This document shows positions 9,770 through 17,142 of a DNA stretch of 64,000 bases, piece after piece. Location of the stretch: the NCBI RefSeq assembly GCF_011058165.1, contig NZ_JAALEG010000020.1:1-64000 (forward strand). The letters are read 5' to 3'. The translations under genes were made by a program, and so were the position numbers. Source of the DNA: Rhodococcus aetherivorans. GTDB taxonomy: Bacteria; Actinomycetota; Actinomycetes; Mycobacteriales; Mycobacteriaceae. Position 1 is the stretch's first letter; every line of letters starts with the position of its first letter. The notes under the pieces were generated by a model. The model was given only the letters and a program-made list of their open reading frames with translations, searched no databases and was not told the DNA's origin.

Positions 9770-10533
9770 CGCGCCTCCTGGGGAACGTAAGGGGTCGGCA
9801 CCAGCGGGTCGACGCCGAAGGCGCGGGCGAGGTTCTCCGGCCGGAGCACCTCCTCCGGGGCGCCGTGCACGAGGATGCGACGCTGCAGCAGCGCGGCCTC
9901 GTCGCACAGCGTCGACAGCCCGGCGAGGTCGTGGGTGGCGACGAGGATCGTGTGCCCGGAGCCGGCGAGGTCCCGGATCACGCCGGTCAGCGCCGCCTCG
10001 GTGCGCTTGTCCACCCCGGCGAACGGCTCGTCGAGCAGCAACAGGGGAGCGCCCTGGGCGATGGCGCGGGCGACGAAGACCCGCTTGCGCTGACCGCCCG
10101 AGAGCTGCCCGATCTGCCGCTGCTCGTAGCCGGCCATGTCGACGCGTTCGAGCGCGGCCCGGACCGCGGCGTGGTCGGCAGGCCGCGGCCGGCGCAGCCA
10201 GTTCTGGTGGCCGTAGCGGCCCGTCATCACGACTTCGCCCACGCTGATGGGGAAGTCCCAGTCGACGGCCTCGCTCTGCGGCACGTACGCGACGGCTCCG
10301 GCCTTGCGGGCGGTGACGGTGTCGGCGCCGCCGATGGACACGGTGCCGGCGCTCGGCCGCACGATGCCCATGATCGCCTTGAAGAGGGTCGACTTGCCCG
10401 AGCCGTTGGTGCCGACGAGCCCGCACACCCGGCCGGTGGCGAGGGTCAGGTCGACGCCGTCGAGCGCGGTGACGGTGCGGTAGTGCACGCTCAGGCGGGA
10501 GACGGCCAGTGCGGGGGCGGGTGTCGCGGTCAT
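9766..10533 (-). CDS. mntB: Metal ABC transporter ATP-binding protein
   Basis: This 255-residue ATPase of the Mn/Zn importer shows Walker A GTNGSGKST, the Q-loop, the signature LSGGQRKR, Walker B LLLLDEPFAGVD and the switch His in VATHD. It overlaps both neighbours by four bases (permease downstream, binding protein upstream), so the three subunits are translationally coupled. The family name is certain; manganese as the substrate is inferred from the linked MntR. Confidence 0.93.
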   Translation of the reverse strand: MTATPAPALAVSRLSVHYRTVTALDGVDLTLATGRVCGLVGTNGSGKSTLFKAIMGIVRPSAGTVSIGGADTVTARKAGAVAYVPQSEAVDWDFPISVGEVVMTGRYGHQNWLRRPRPADHAAVRAALERVDMAGYEQRQIGQLSGGQRKRVFVARAIAQGAPLLLLDEPFAGVDKRTEAALTGVIRDLAGSGHTILVATHDLAGLSTLCDEAALLQRRILVHGAPEEVLRPENLARAFGVDPLVPTPYVPQEAR

Positions 10534-11441
10534 GGGCGCAGCCCTTCGGTGATGGTGCGGACGTCGTGCCGGAGCAGCTCGAGGTAGGTCGGCACGGGGC
10601 CGTCCGGCTCGGAGAGCGAGTCGACGTACAGGGTTCCGCCGAACCGGGCACCGGTGTCCTCGGCGACCTGCCGCTGGGCCTTGTCCGAGACGGTGGACTC
10701 ACAGAACACGGCGGGCACGGCGTTGGCCCGGACGAAGTCGACCGTACGGGCGATCTGCTGGGGGGTGCCCTGCTGGTCGGCGTTGACCGCCCACAGGTAC
10801 GCCTCGCTCAGGCCGGCGTCGCGGGCCAGGTAGCTGAAGGCGCCCTCGCAGGTGACCAGCGCTCGGTGATTCGGCGGCAGCACGGCCAGGTCGGCGACGA
10901 GCTGTTCGTGCACCGCCTGCAGTTCGGCGCGGTACGCCGCGGCGTTGGCGGCGTAGTCGGAGGCGTGCTCGGGGTCGAGCTCGGCGAACGCGGCGGCGAT
11001 GTTGTCGACGTACGTCTGGGCCGCCAACGGGGACATCCACGCGTGCGGGTTGTGCCGCCCCGCGTAGGCGTCCTCGCCGATCGGCAGCGGCGGCACGCCC
11101 TCGCTGAGGACGGCGTGGGCGGCGTCGGTGTCGGCGAGGAACTGTTCGAACCAGCGCTCGAGGCCCAGGCCGTTGTCGAGGACGAGGTCGGCCCGGGTGG
11201 CGTAGCGCAGGTCGCCCGGGGTGGGCTCGTAGCCGTGGACCTCGGCACCGACCTTGGTGATCGACTCGACCCGCAGGTGTTCCCCGGCGACGTTGCGGGC
11301 CATGTCCGCGAGCACCGTGAAGGTGGTCAGCACCAGGGGGCGGTCGTCGTCGGAACTCTGCGCCGAGCTGCAGCCCGCCAGGATCGCCGTGGCCGCGAAC
11401 GCCACGGCGATTTTGCGGAGTCCAACGAAAATGTTCGGCAT
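10530..11441 (-). CDS. mntA: Metal ABC transporter substrate-binding lipoprotein (cluster 9)
   Basis: This is a 303-residue secreted lipoprotein with a signal peptide and lipobox LAGC (lipidated Cys24). It belongs to the ZnuA/MntA/PsaA cluster-9 binding proteins. Likely metal ligands are His69 (VHGYEP), His133 (HNPHAW), Glu198 (TCEGAF) and Asp273 (YVDSLSE), the His-His-Glu-Asp set of manganese-type proteins. There is no long His-rich loop, which would point to zinc. It is first in the operon. Upstream, a CATAAT -10-like element lies six bases before the ATG, and a DtxR-like dyad covers the start. Confidence 0.9.
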   Translation of the reverse strand: MPNIFVGLRKIAVAFAATAILAGCSSAQSSDDDRPLVLTTFTVLADMARNVAGEHLRVESITKVGAEVHGYEPTPGDLRYATRADLVLDNGLGLERWFEQFLADTDAAHAVLSEGVPPLPIGEDAYAGRHNPHAWMSPLAAQTYVDNIAAAFAELDPEHASDYAANAAAYRAELQAVHEQLVADLAVLPPNHRALVTCEGAFSYLARDAGLSEAYLWAVNADQQGTPQQIARTVDFVRANAVPAVFCESTVSDKAQRQVAEDTGARFGGTLYVDSLSEPDGPVPTYLELLRHDVRTITEGLRP

Positions 11442-11447
11442 ACCGAA
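11434..11447 (-). promoter_or_regulatory. Candidate MntR operator over the mntA start
   Basis: A 14-bp dyad reads TTCGGTATGCCGAA on the minus strand (pattern TTnGGnnnnCCnAA) and spans the mntA start codon. It resembles the half-sites of DtxR/IdeR operators (TTAGG...CCTAA). A CATAAT -10 box at 11448-11453 lies directly upstream, so a bound regulator would cover the predicted transcription start. Binding by the linked MntR is inferred. Confidence 0.5.
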
Positions 11448-11536
11448 ATTATGGCGGTGTGCCGTCGGCGTTGTCCATGCGACGCCCCGGGCGAGCCGGA
11501 GATGACCGTCCGGCCGCCGGGTCGTAGGCTGCGCTT

Positions 11537-12508
11537 GTGCAGAGATGGCGAGGTCTCGACGAAATTCCCGCGGATTGGGGTCGTTGTGTCCTGACGATCG
11601 GGGTGTTCGACGGTGTGCACCGCGGGCACCAGCAGCTGATCGCGCGGGCAGTGAAGTCGGCGAAGGAACGCGGCACAGCCAGCGTCCTGATGACGTTCGA
11701 CCCGCACCCGATGGAGGTCGTGCGGCCGGGCAGTCACCCGGCGCAGCTCACGACCCTCGCGCGGCGGGCAGAACTGGCCGAGGAGCTCGGCATCGACGTC
11801 TTCTGCGTCATGCCGTTCACCCCCGAGTTCATGAAGCTGTCCCCGGAGCGGTACGCCCACGAGATCCTCGTCGAGCGGCTCCACGTCGCCGAGGTCGTCG
11901 TGGGCGAGAACTTCACCTTCGGCAAGAAGGCCGCCGGCAACGTCGACCTGCTGCGCACCATCGGCGAGCGCTTCGGCTTCGCCGTTCAGGGCCTGACCTT
12001 GCTCAGCGAACATGCGGTGACGTTCTCCTCCACCTACATCCGCTCGTGCGTCGACGCCGGCGACGTCGCCGCCGCGGCCGACGCGCTGGGCCGCCCGCAC
12101 CGCGTCGAGGGCGTCGTGGTGCACGGGGACGGCCGCGGCCGCGATCTCGGCTTCCCCACCGCGAACGTCGCGCCGCCCATGTACTCGGCCATCCCCGCGG
12201 ACGGCGTCTACGCCTGCTGGTTCACCGTCCTCGGCCCGGGCACCGGGGGGCTCGGCACCGTCACGCCGGGGGAGCGGTACCTCGCGGCGGTGTCGGTGGG
12301 CACCAATCCGACCTTCTCCGGGCGCACCCGCACCGTGGAGGCGTTCGTCCTCGACGAGGAGGCCGACCTGTACGGCCAGCACGTCGCGGTCGACTTCGTC
12401 GAGCGGCTGCGCGGCATGGAGCGGTTCGAATCGGTGGAGGCGCTCATCTCGGCGATGCACCGCGACGCCGAGCGGGCCCGCGAGGTGCTCGAGCGCACTC
12501 GCGGCTAG
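11537..12508 (+). CDS. ribF: Bifunctional riboflavin kinase / FAD synthetase
   Basis: RibF phosphorylates riboflavin to FMN and adenylates FMN to FAD. The 323-residue protein has the N-terminal nucleotidyltransferase domain with GVFDGVHRGHQQLI, MTFDPHPMEVV and FSSTYIRS. The C-terminal flavokinase domain has GRGRDLGFPTANV, SVGTNPTF and VEAFVLD. GTG 11537 follows a TAGGCT -10-like element (11525-11530) by six bases, which suggests a leaderless transcript. The gene is divergent from the manganese importer; the 95-bp gap between them holds both promoters. Confidence 0.95.
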   Translation: MQRWRGLDEIPADWGRCVLTIGVFDGVHRGHQQLIARAVKSAKERGTASVLMTFDPHPMEVVRPGSHPAQLTTLARRAELAEELGIDVFCVMPFTPEFMKLSPERYAHEILVERLHVAEVVVGENFTFGKKAAGNVDLLRTIGERFGFAVQGLTLLSEHAVTFSSTYIRSCVDAGDVAAAADALGRPHRVEGVVVHGDGRGRDLGFPTANVAPPMYSAIPADGVYACWFTVLGPGTGGLGTVTPGERYLAAVSVGTNPTFSGRTRTVEAFVLDEEADLYGQHVAVDFVERLRGMERFESVEALISAMHRDAERAREVLERTRG

Positions 12509-12554
12509 GGCCGTTCCGGTCCGGGCCCCGCCCGGATCGGGGACAATTCCCGGT

Positions 12555-13982
12555 GTGTCGATACGTCAGTGGCGACACGCGCGCCTGACCTGGGCGGACG
12601 CCGCGAACTATCACGAGTCGAAATCGGACCGGCCGACCGACTGGTCCGCCTTCGTCGTGTTCGACGAGCGGGACGGTGCGATCCGCGGCCCCGAGGACGC
12701 GTCCGCTCACCTGCGCTCCCGGGCGCATCTGCTGACCGTGCTGGACCGGCGGATCGTCGAGGCGCCCGGCCGGCTGGACTATCCGTACTGGGTGCGGGCG
12801 CAGCTGCCGCCCGAGGAGCGCATCGAGTACCACGAGTGGGCCGGCGGCTCGTTCACCGCGTGCATCGACGCCATCGCCGACCTGTGCGCGGACCCGCTGG
12901 ACGTCCGGCGGCGCGCGTGGTGCCTGCACGTCTTCGTCGCGGTGTCCGACCCGGACGATCCGGGCGCGACCGTGACGGTCGTCGTGCTGCAGGTCAGTCA
13001 CGCCGTGATGGCAGGCTCGGCGCTGCCCGCCTTCCTCGGCGCGCTGTTCGGCGCGGACGGGCAACCGCTGCGCGTTCCCGGCCTGCCGCCGGCCGCGGCG
13101 CGACCGCAGCACGTCGCCGCAGCGGTCTCGGGTGTGGCGCGCTTCGCCCGCTGGTACCTGCGGCTCGGCTACCTGACGCTCGGCGCGGTCCTGGTGCGGC
13201 GCGCGGCGTCGGCGCGGTCCGCGGACGCCCCGACGGTCCCGTCCCCGGCGGCGCGGCCCGCAGCGGTGCTCGCCGGGGCGCCCGGCCCCGACCGGGTGAT
13301 CCGGATCGTGCGGCCCGACCTGGGCAGTCTCGTCGGCCGGACCTACACCGTGACGGCCATGGGCCTGGCGGCGGTGTCCCTCGCGATGCAGCGTTACTTC
13401 GGCGAGCGCGGCCGGCCCGTCGTGGGCGCCCACGTCGCGGTTCCGGTCGCGGTCGGCGCGGCCGGTGCCGCGCTGGGCGTCAATCGGCTGACCGCCGCGA
13501 TCGTTCCGTTGTGTACCGAGGTCGCCGATCCCCGCGACCGGGTGGCGGCCGTGGCCGACGCGCTCGCCGGCGAACGGCGGGTCGCGACGTCCCCCGAGGT
13601 GCTGCACCGCCTCGCGGGTGCGGGCGCGGTGCCGTATCCGCTGTACCGCCGGGCGGCGGACCGGCGCGACCGTGCGGCGGCGGCGGGCGGGTTCGCGGCA
13701 CCCGCCGAGACCGCGGTCACCAGTGTCGACTGTGGCGCCGACACCGGCTGGACCTACCACGGCGGAACGTTCCGTTTCGTCGCGGGCATCCAGTCCCTCC
13801 GCCCGGGGATGGGTCTGGTGCACTCCTTCAGCCGGGCCGGCGAAGCGTTCGCCGTCACGGTCATGAGCTCGCCGCTGCTGATGCCGGATCTCGATCGGTA
13901 CGCGACCCTCCTCGAGGAGGCGTTCGCCGAGGTGATCGAAGCCACCGGAGGCCGCCGATCCGGCACCGGATCCCGCGGCTGA
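12555..13982 (+). CDS. WS/DGAT-like acyltransferase homologue with degraded active site
   Basis: This 475-residue protein resembles the wax ester synthase/diacylglycerol acyltransferase (CoA-dependent acyltransferase) fold. It has an N-terminal LTWADAAN opening, a central beta-strand segment ending [13 protein letters not shown], and a DUF1298-like C-terminal half ([35 protein letters not shown]). The catalytic HHxxxDG motif is replaced by S148-H149-A-V-M-A-G, so one His is kept while the first His and the Asp are lost. It may be inactive or have another role. GTG 12555 lies seven bases after a GACAAT -10-like box (12542-12547). Family assignment is moderate and function is unknown. Confidence 0.65.
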   Translation: MSIRQWRHARLTWADAANYHESKSDRPTDWSAFVVFDERDGAIRGPEDASAHLRSRAHLLTVLDRRIVEAPGRLDYPYWVRAQLPPEERIEYHEWAGGSFTACIDAIADLCADPLDVRRRAWCLHVFVAVSDPDDPGATVTVVVLQVSHAVMAGSALPAFLGALFGADGQPLRVPGLPPAAARPQHVAAAVSGVARFARWYLRLGYLTLGAVLVRRAASARSADAPTVPSPAARPAAVLAGAPGPDRVIRIVRPDLGSLVGRTYTVTAMGLAAVSLAMQRYFGERGRPVVGAHVAVPVAVGAAGAALGVNRLTAAIVPLCTEVADPRDRVAAVADALAGERRVATSPEVLHRLAGAGAVPYPLYRRAADRRDRAAAAGGFAAPAETAVTSVDCGADTGWTYHGGTFRFVAGIQSLRPGMGLVHSFSRAGEAFAVTVMSSPLLMPDLDRYATLLEEAFAEVIEATGGRRSGTGSRG

Positions 13983-14115
13983 GGGTGGCCGGGGCCGGCA
14001 CCTGCCCCTCTGGTACGCTCATCCGCTGGTGTGTGCTGCGGTTCGCGGTGGCCGCACCGACGGGCATCGGCCCGTTCCACGAAGCGCGCGGACGTCATCG
14101 ATCAGGAGTATCCCA

Positions 14116-14385
14116 GTGGCATTGACCACCGAGCAGAAGAAGCAGATCCTCGGCGAGTACGGCCTCCACGAGACCGACACCGGATCGCCCGAGGCGCAGG
14201 TCGCGATGCTCACCAAGCGCATCCAGGACCTGACCGAGCACCTGAAGCAGCACAAGCACGACCACCACTCCCGCCGCGGCCTGCTGCTGCTGGTCGGTCG
14301 TCGTCGCCGGCTGCTCAAGTACGTCGAGAAGGTCGACGTCAACCGCTACCGTTCGCTGATCCAGCGTCTGGGTCTGCGCCGATAG
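14116..14385 (+). CDS. rpsO: 30S ribosomal protein S15
   Basis: S15 (89 residues) is a primary 16S rRNA-binding protein. It matches the family along its whole length, including [34 protein letters not shown] 14116 is preceded by AGGAG at 14104-14108 with seven-base spacing; the frame runs further upstream but without family similarity. It is followed by pnp after a 369-bp gap that holds a strong hairpin, the classic rpsO-pnp arrangement. Confidence 0.98.
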   Translation: MALTTEQKKQILGEYGLHETDTGSPEAQVAMLTKRIQDLTEHLKQHKHDHHSRRGLLLLVGRRRRLLKYVEKVDVNRYRSLIQRLGLRR

Positions 14386-14428
14386 GAGCGCGGCGAAGCG
14401 ACGACGCGATCTGCGTTCGCTGATCTTT

Positions 14429-14476
14429 CCGATAGCCAACGAGGCAATGCTTAGACTGAGCCTCGTTGGCTATCGG
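14429..14476 (+). promoter_or_regulatory. Perfect 17-bp hairpin in the rpsO-pnp intergenic region
   Basis: A perfect 17-bp inverted repeat (14429-14445 with 14460-14476) encloses a 14-base loop between rpsO and pnp. In Escherichia coli and Streptomyces the same intergenic region carries an RNA hairpin cut by RNase III, which controls PNPase expression and partly terminates rpsO mRNA. The same role is inferred here. The rest of the 369-bp gap (14386-14754) shows no convincing gene; an open frame at 14447-14659 starts inside the hairpin and has no ribosome-binding site. A purine-rich stretch before 14755 serves pnp. Confidence 0.75.
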
Positions 14477-14754
14477 TGTTTGGCCGCTGCGCGGCCGGAG
14501 GTGGGTGACGTGCCCACCGGACACCGGCAGCGGCACCCGCGGACGGCGACACCGCCCGCGGAACCGTATGCACCGACGGTGTCGGTCTTCGGTAGTGACC
14601 TTCCGGACCCGGTCCGGACGGTTTCGATCGACGACCGCCTCCGCACGCTCGGCCCGTGAGACGCGGGCACGGGCGATCGGTGCGCAGCCGCAGCCACGAG
14701 GGTTGTGGCGCCCGCGCGGGTACGGCGAAGACGAGAGGGAAGAGAAGAGTAGAG

Positions 14755-17052
14755 ATGACCAGCAATTCAGCAGTCGAGGTCGACGAGGGCGTGTTCGAGT
14801 CCGTCGCAGTCCTCGACAACGGGTCCTTCGGCACCCGCCAGATTCGTTTCGAGACCGGCCGCCTCGCCCAGCAGGCCGCCGGCTCCGTCGTCGCGTACCT
14901 CGACGACGAGACCATGCTGCTGTCGGCGACGAGCGCCAGCAAGCAGCCCAAGGAGCACTTCGACTTCTTCCCGCTGACGGTGGACGTCGAGGAGCGCATG
15001 TACGCCGCGGGCCGCATCCCCGGCTCGTTCTTCCGTCGCGAGGGCCGGCCCTCCACCGACGCGATCCTGACCTGTCGCCTCATCGACCGGCCGCTGCGCC
15101 CGTCCTTCGTCGACGGCCTGCGCAACGAGATCCAGGTCGTGGTGACGGTGCTCAGCCTGAACCCGAACGACCTGTACGACGTCGTCGCGATCAACGCCGC
15201 GTCGGCGTCCACCCAGATCGCCGGCCTGCCGTTCTCCGGCCCGGTCGGCGGCGTGCGGGTCGCGCTGATCACCTCCGAGGAGAACAAGACCGGCCAGTGG
15301 GTCGCGTTCCCGACGGTCGAGCAGCTCGAGAACGCCGTGTTCGACATGGTGGTCGCGGGTCGCATCGTGGGTGGCGGCGACAACCCCGACACCGCCGACG
15401 TCGCGATCATGATGGTCGAGGCCGAGGCCACCGAGAACGTCGTCGAGCTGGTCGCCGGCGGTGCGCAGGCGCCGACCGAGACCGTCGTCGCCGAGGGTCT
15501 CGAGGCCGCCAAGCCGTTCATCGCGCGGCTGTGCGTCGCCCAGCAGCAGCTTGCCGCCGCGGCCGCGAAGCCTACCGGTGACTTCCCGCTGTTCCCGGCC
15601 TACGAAGCCGACGTGTACGAGGCCGTCGAGGCCGCCGCGTCGACCAAGCTGGCCGAGGCGCTGACCATCGCCGGCAAGCAGGAGCGCGACGAGCGGACCG
15701 ACGAGGTCAAGGTCGAGGTCCTCGAGCAGGTCGCCCCCAACTTCGAGGGCCGTGAGAAGGAGATCGGCGCGGCGTTCCGCTCGCTCACCAAGAAGCTGGT
15801 CCGCCAGCGGATCCTGCGGGACAAGTTCCGCATCGACGGCCGCGGCATCACGGACATCCGCGCCCTGTCCGCCGAGGTCGCGATCGTGCCCCGGGCCCAC
15901 GGCTCGGCGCTGTTCGAGCGTGGCGAGACCCAGATCATGGGTGTCACCACGCTGGACATGGTGAAGATGGCGCAGCAGATCGATTCGCTCGGTCCCGAGA
16001 CCAGCAAGCGGTACATGCACCACTACAACTTCCCGCCGTACTCCACCGGTGAGACCGGCCGCGTCGGCTCGCCGAAGCGCCGCGAGATCGGCCACGGCGC
16101 CCTCGCCGAGCGGGCCCTGATCCCGGTCCTGCCCAGCCAGGAGGAGTTCCCCTACGCGATCCGTCAGGTCTCCGAGGCGCTCAGCTCGAACGGCTCCACC
16201 TCGATGGGCTCGGTGTGTGCCTCGACGCTGTCGCTGCTCAACGCCGGTGTGCCGCTCAAGGCCCCGGTCGCGGGCATCGCGATGGGCCTGGTCTCCGACG
16301 AGGTCGACGGTGAGACCCGCTACGTCGCGCTGACCGACATCCTCGGCGCCGAGGACGCGTTCGGTGACATGGACTTCAAGGTGGCCGGCACGAAGGATTT
16401 CGTCACCGCGCTGCAGCTCGACACCAAGCTCGACGGGATCCCGTCGCAGGTGCTCGCCGGGGCGCTGTCGCAGGCGCACGACGCCCGCGCCACCATCCTC
16501 GAGGTGATGGCCGAGGCCATCGAGACCCCGGACGAGATGAGCCCGTTCGCGCCCCGGATCACCACCATCAAGGTGCCGGTCGACAAGATCGGCGAGGTCA
16601 TCGGCCCCAAGGGCAAGATGATCAACTCGATCACCGAGGAGACCGGCGCGAACATCTCCATCGAGGACGACGGCACGGTGTACGTCGGTGCCGCCGACGG
16701 CCCGTCCGCGCAGGCCGCGATCGACAAGATCAACGCCATCGCGAACCCGCAACTTCCGAAGGTGGGCGAGCGCTTCCTGGGCACCGTGGTCAAGACCACG
16801 GCGTTCGGCGCGTTCGTCTCGCTGCTGCCGGGCCGCGACGGCCTGGTGCACATCAGCAAGCTCGGCAACGGCAAGCGCATCGCCAAGGTCGAGGACGTCG
16901 TCAACGTGGGCTCGAAGATCCGCGTGGAGATCGCCGACATCGACAACCGGGGCAAGATCAGCCTGGTGCCGGTGCCCGACGAGGACACCGCCGACGCTTC
17001 GGGCGAGACACCCGCGGCTCCGGCCGAGTCCGGCGACATCGCCGAGAGCTGA
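14755..17052 (+). CDS. pnp: Polynucleotide phosphorylase / guanosine pentaphosphate synthetase
   Basis: PNPase degrades RNA 3'-5' by phosphorolysis, adds 3' tails and, in actinobacteria, has been called guanosine pentaphosphate synthetase (gpsI). The 765-residue protein has two RNase PH-like domains (the second includes [15 protein letters not shown] and MDFKVAGT), a KH domain ([16 protein letters not shown]) and an S1 domain ([26 protein letters not shown]). The ATG at 14755 follows a strong purine-rich GAGGGAAGAGAAGAG; the upstream extension of the frame is not family-like. Autoregulation through the upstream hairpin is likely by analogy with other bacteria. Confidence 0.97.
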   Translation: MTSNSAVEVDEGVFESVAVLDNGSFGTRQIRFETGRLAQQAAGSVVAYLDDETMLLSATSASKQPKEHFDFFPLTVDVEERMYAAGRIPGSFFRREGRPSTDAILTCRLIDRPLRPSFVDGLRNEIQVVVTVLSLNPNDLYDVVAINAASASTQIAGLPFSGPVGGVRVALITSEENKTGQWVAFPTVEQLENAVFDMVVAGRIVGGGDNPDTADVAIMMVEAEATENVVELVAGGAQAPTETVVAEGLEAAKPFIARLCVAQQQLAAAAAKPTGDFPLFPAYEADVYEAVEAAASTKLAEALTIAGKQERDERTDEVKVEVLEQVAPNFEGREKEIGAAFRSLTKKLVRQRILRDKFRIDGRGITDIRALSAEVAIVPRAHGSALFERGETQIMGVTTLDMVKMAQQIDSLGPETSKRYMHHYNFPPYSTGETGRVGSPKRREIGHGALAERALIPVLPSQEEFPYAIRQVSEALSSNGSTSMGSVCASTLSLLNAGVPLKAPVAGIAMGLVSDEVDGETRYVALTDILGAEDAFGDMDFKVAGTKDFVTALQLDTKLDGIPSQVLAGALSQAHDARATILEVMAEAIETPDEMSPFAPRITTIKVPVDKIGEVIGPKGKMINSITEETGANISIEDDGTVYVGAADGPSAQAAIDKINAIANPQLPKVGERFLGTVVKTTAFGAFVSLLPGRDGLVHISKLGNGKRIAKVEDVVNVGSKIRVEIADIDNRGKISLVPVPDEDTADASGETPAAPAESGDIAES

Positions 17053-17064
17053 CACTCGGCCTCC

Positions 17065-17114
17065 GACCGCCCGCGTCTCCGTCTGTCCTTCGGGTGGACG
17101 GGGCGCGGGCGGTC
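17065..17114. terminator. Hairpin terminator between pnp and the LAL regulator
   Basis: An 11-bp outer inverted repeat (17065-17075 with 17104-17114, GACCGCCCGCG) encloses an imperfect inner stem closed by a TTCG loop. It begins 12 bases after the pnp stop and lies 28 bases before the stop of the convergent regulator gene, so it can end both transcripts. There is no U-tract. Confidence 0.7.
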
Positions 17115-17142
17115 GCGCGTCCTCCCGCCGGTGCGGCGCGTG

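Noticed and set aside
14447-14659. 70-codon open frame in the rpsO-pnp gap
   Set aside because: It starts inside the hairpin loop, lacks a ribosome-binding site and has no domain; only its second half has coding-like third positions. The evidence is too weak to call a gene.
14767-17055. Long open frame on the minus strand opposite pnp (about 760 codons)
   Set aside because: The composition is that of a high-GC antisense shadow (Asp/Arg/Gly/Leu-rich, no domain), and pnp on the plus strand is certain.
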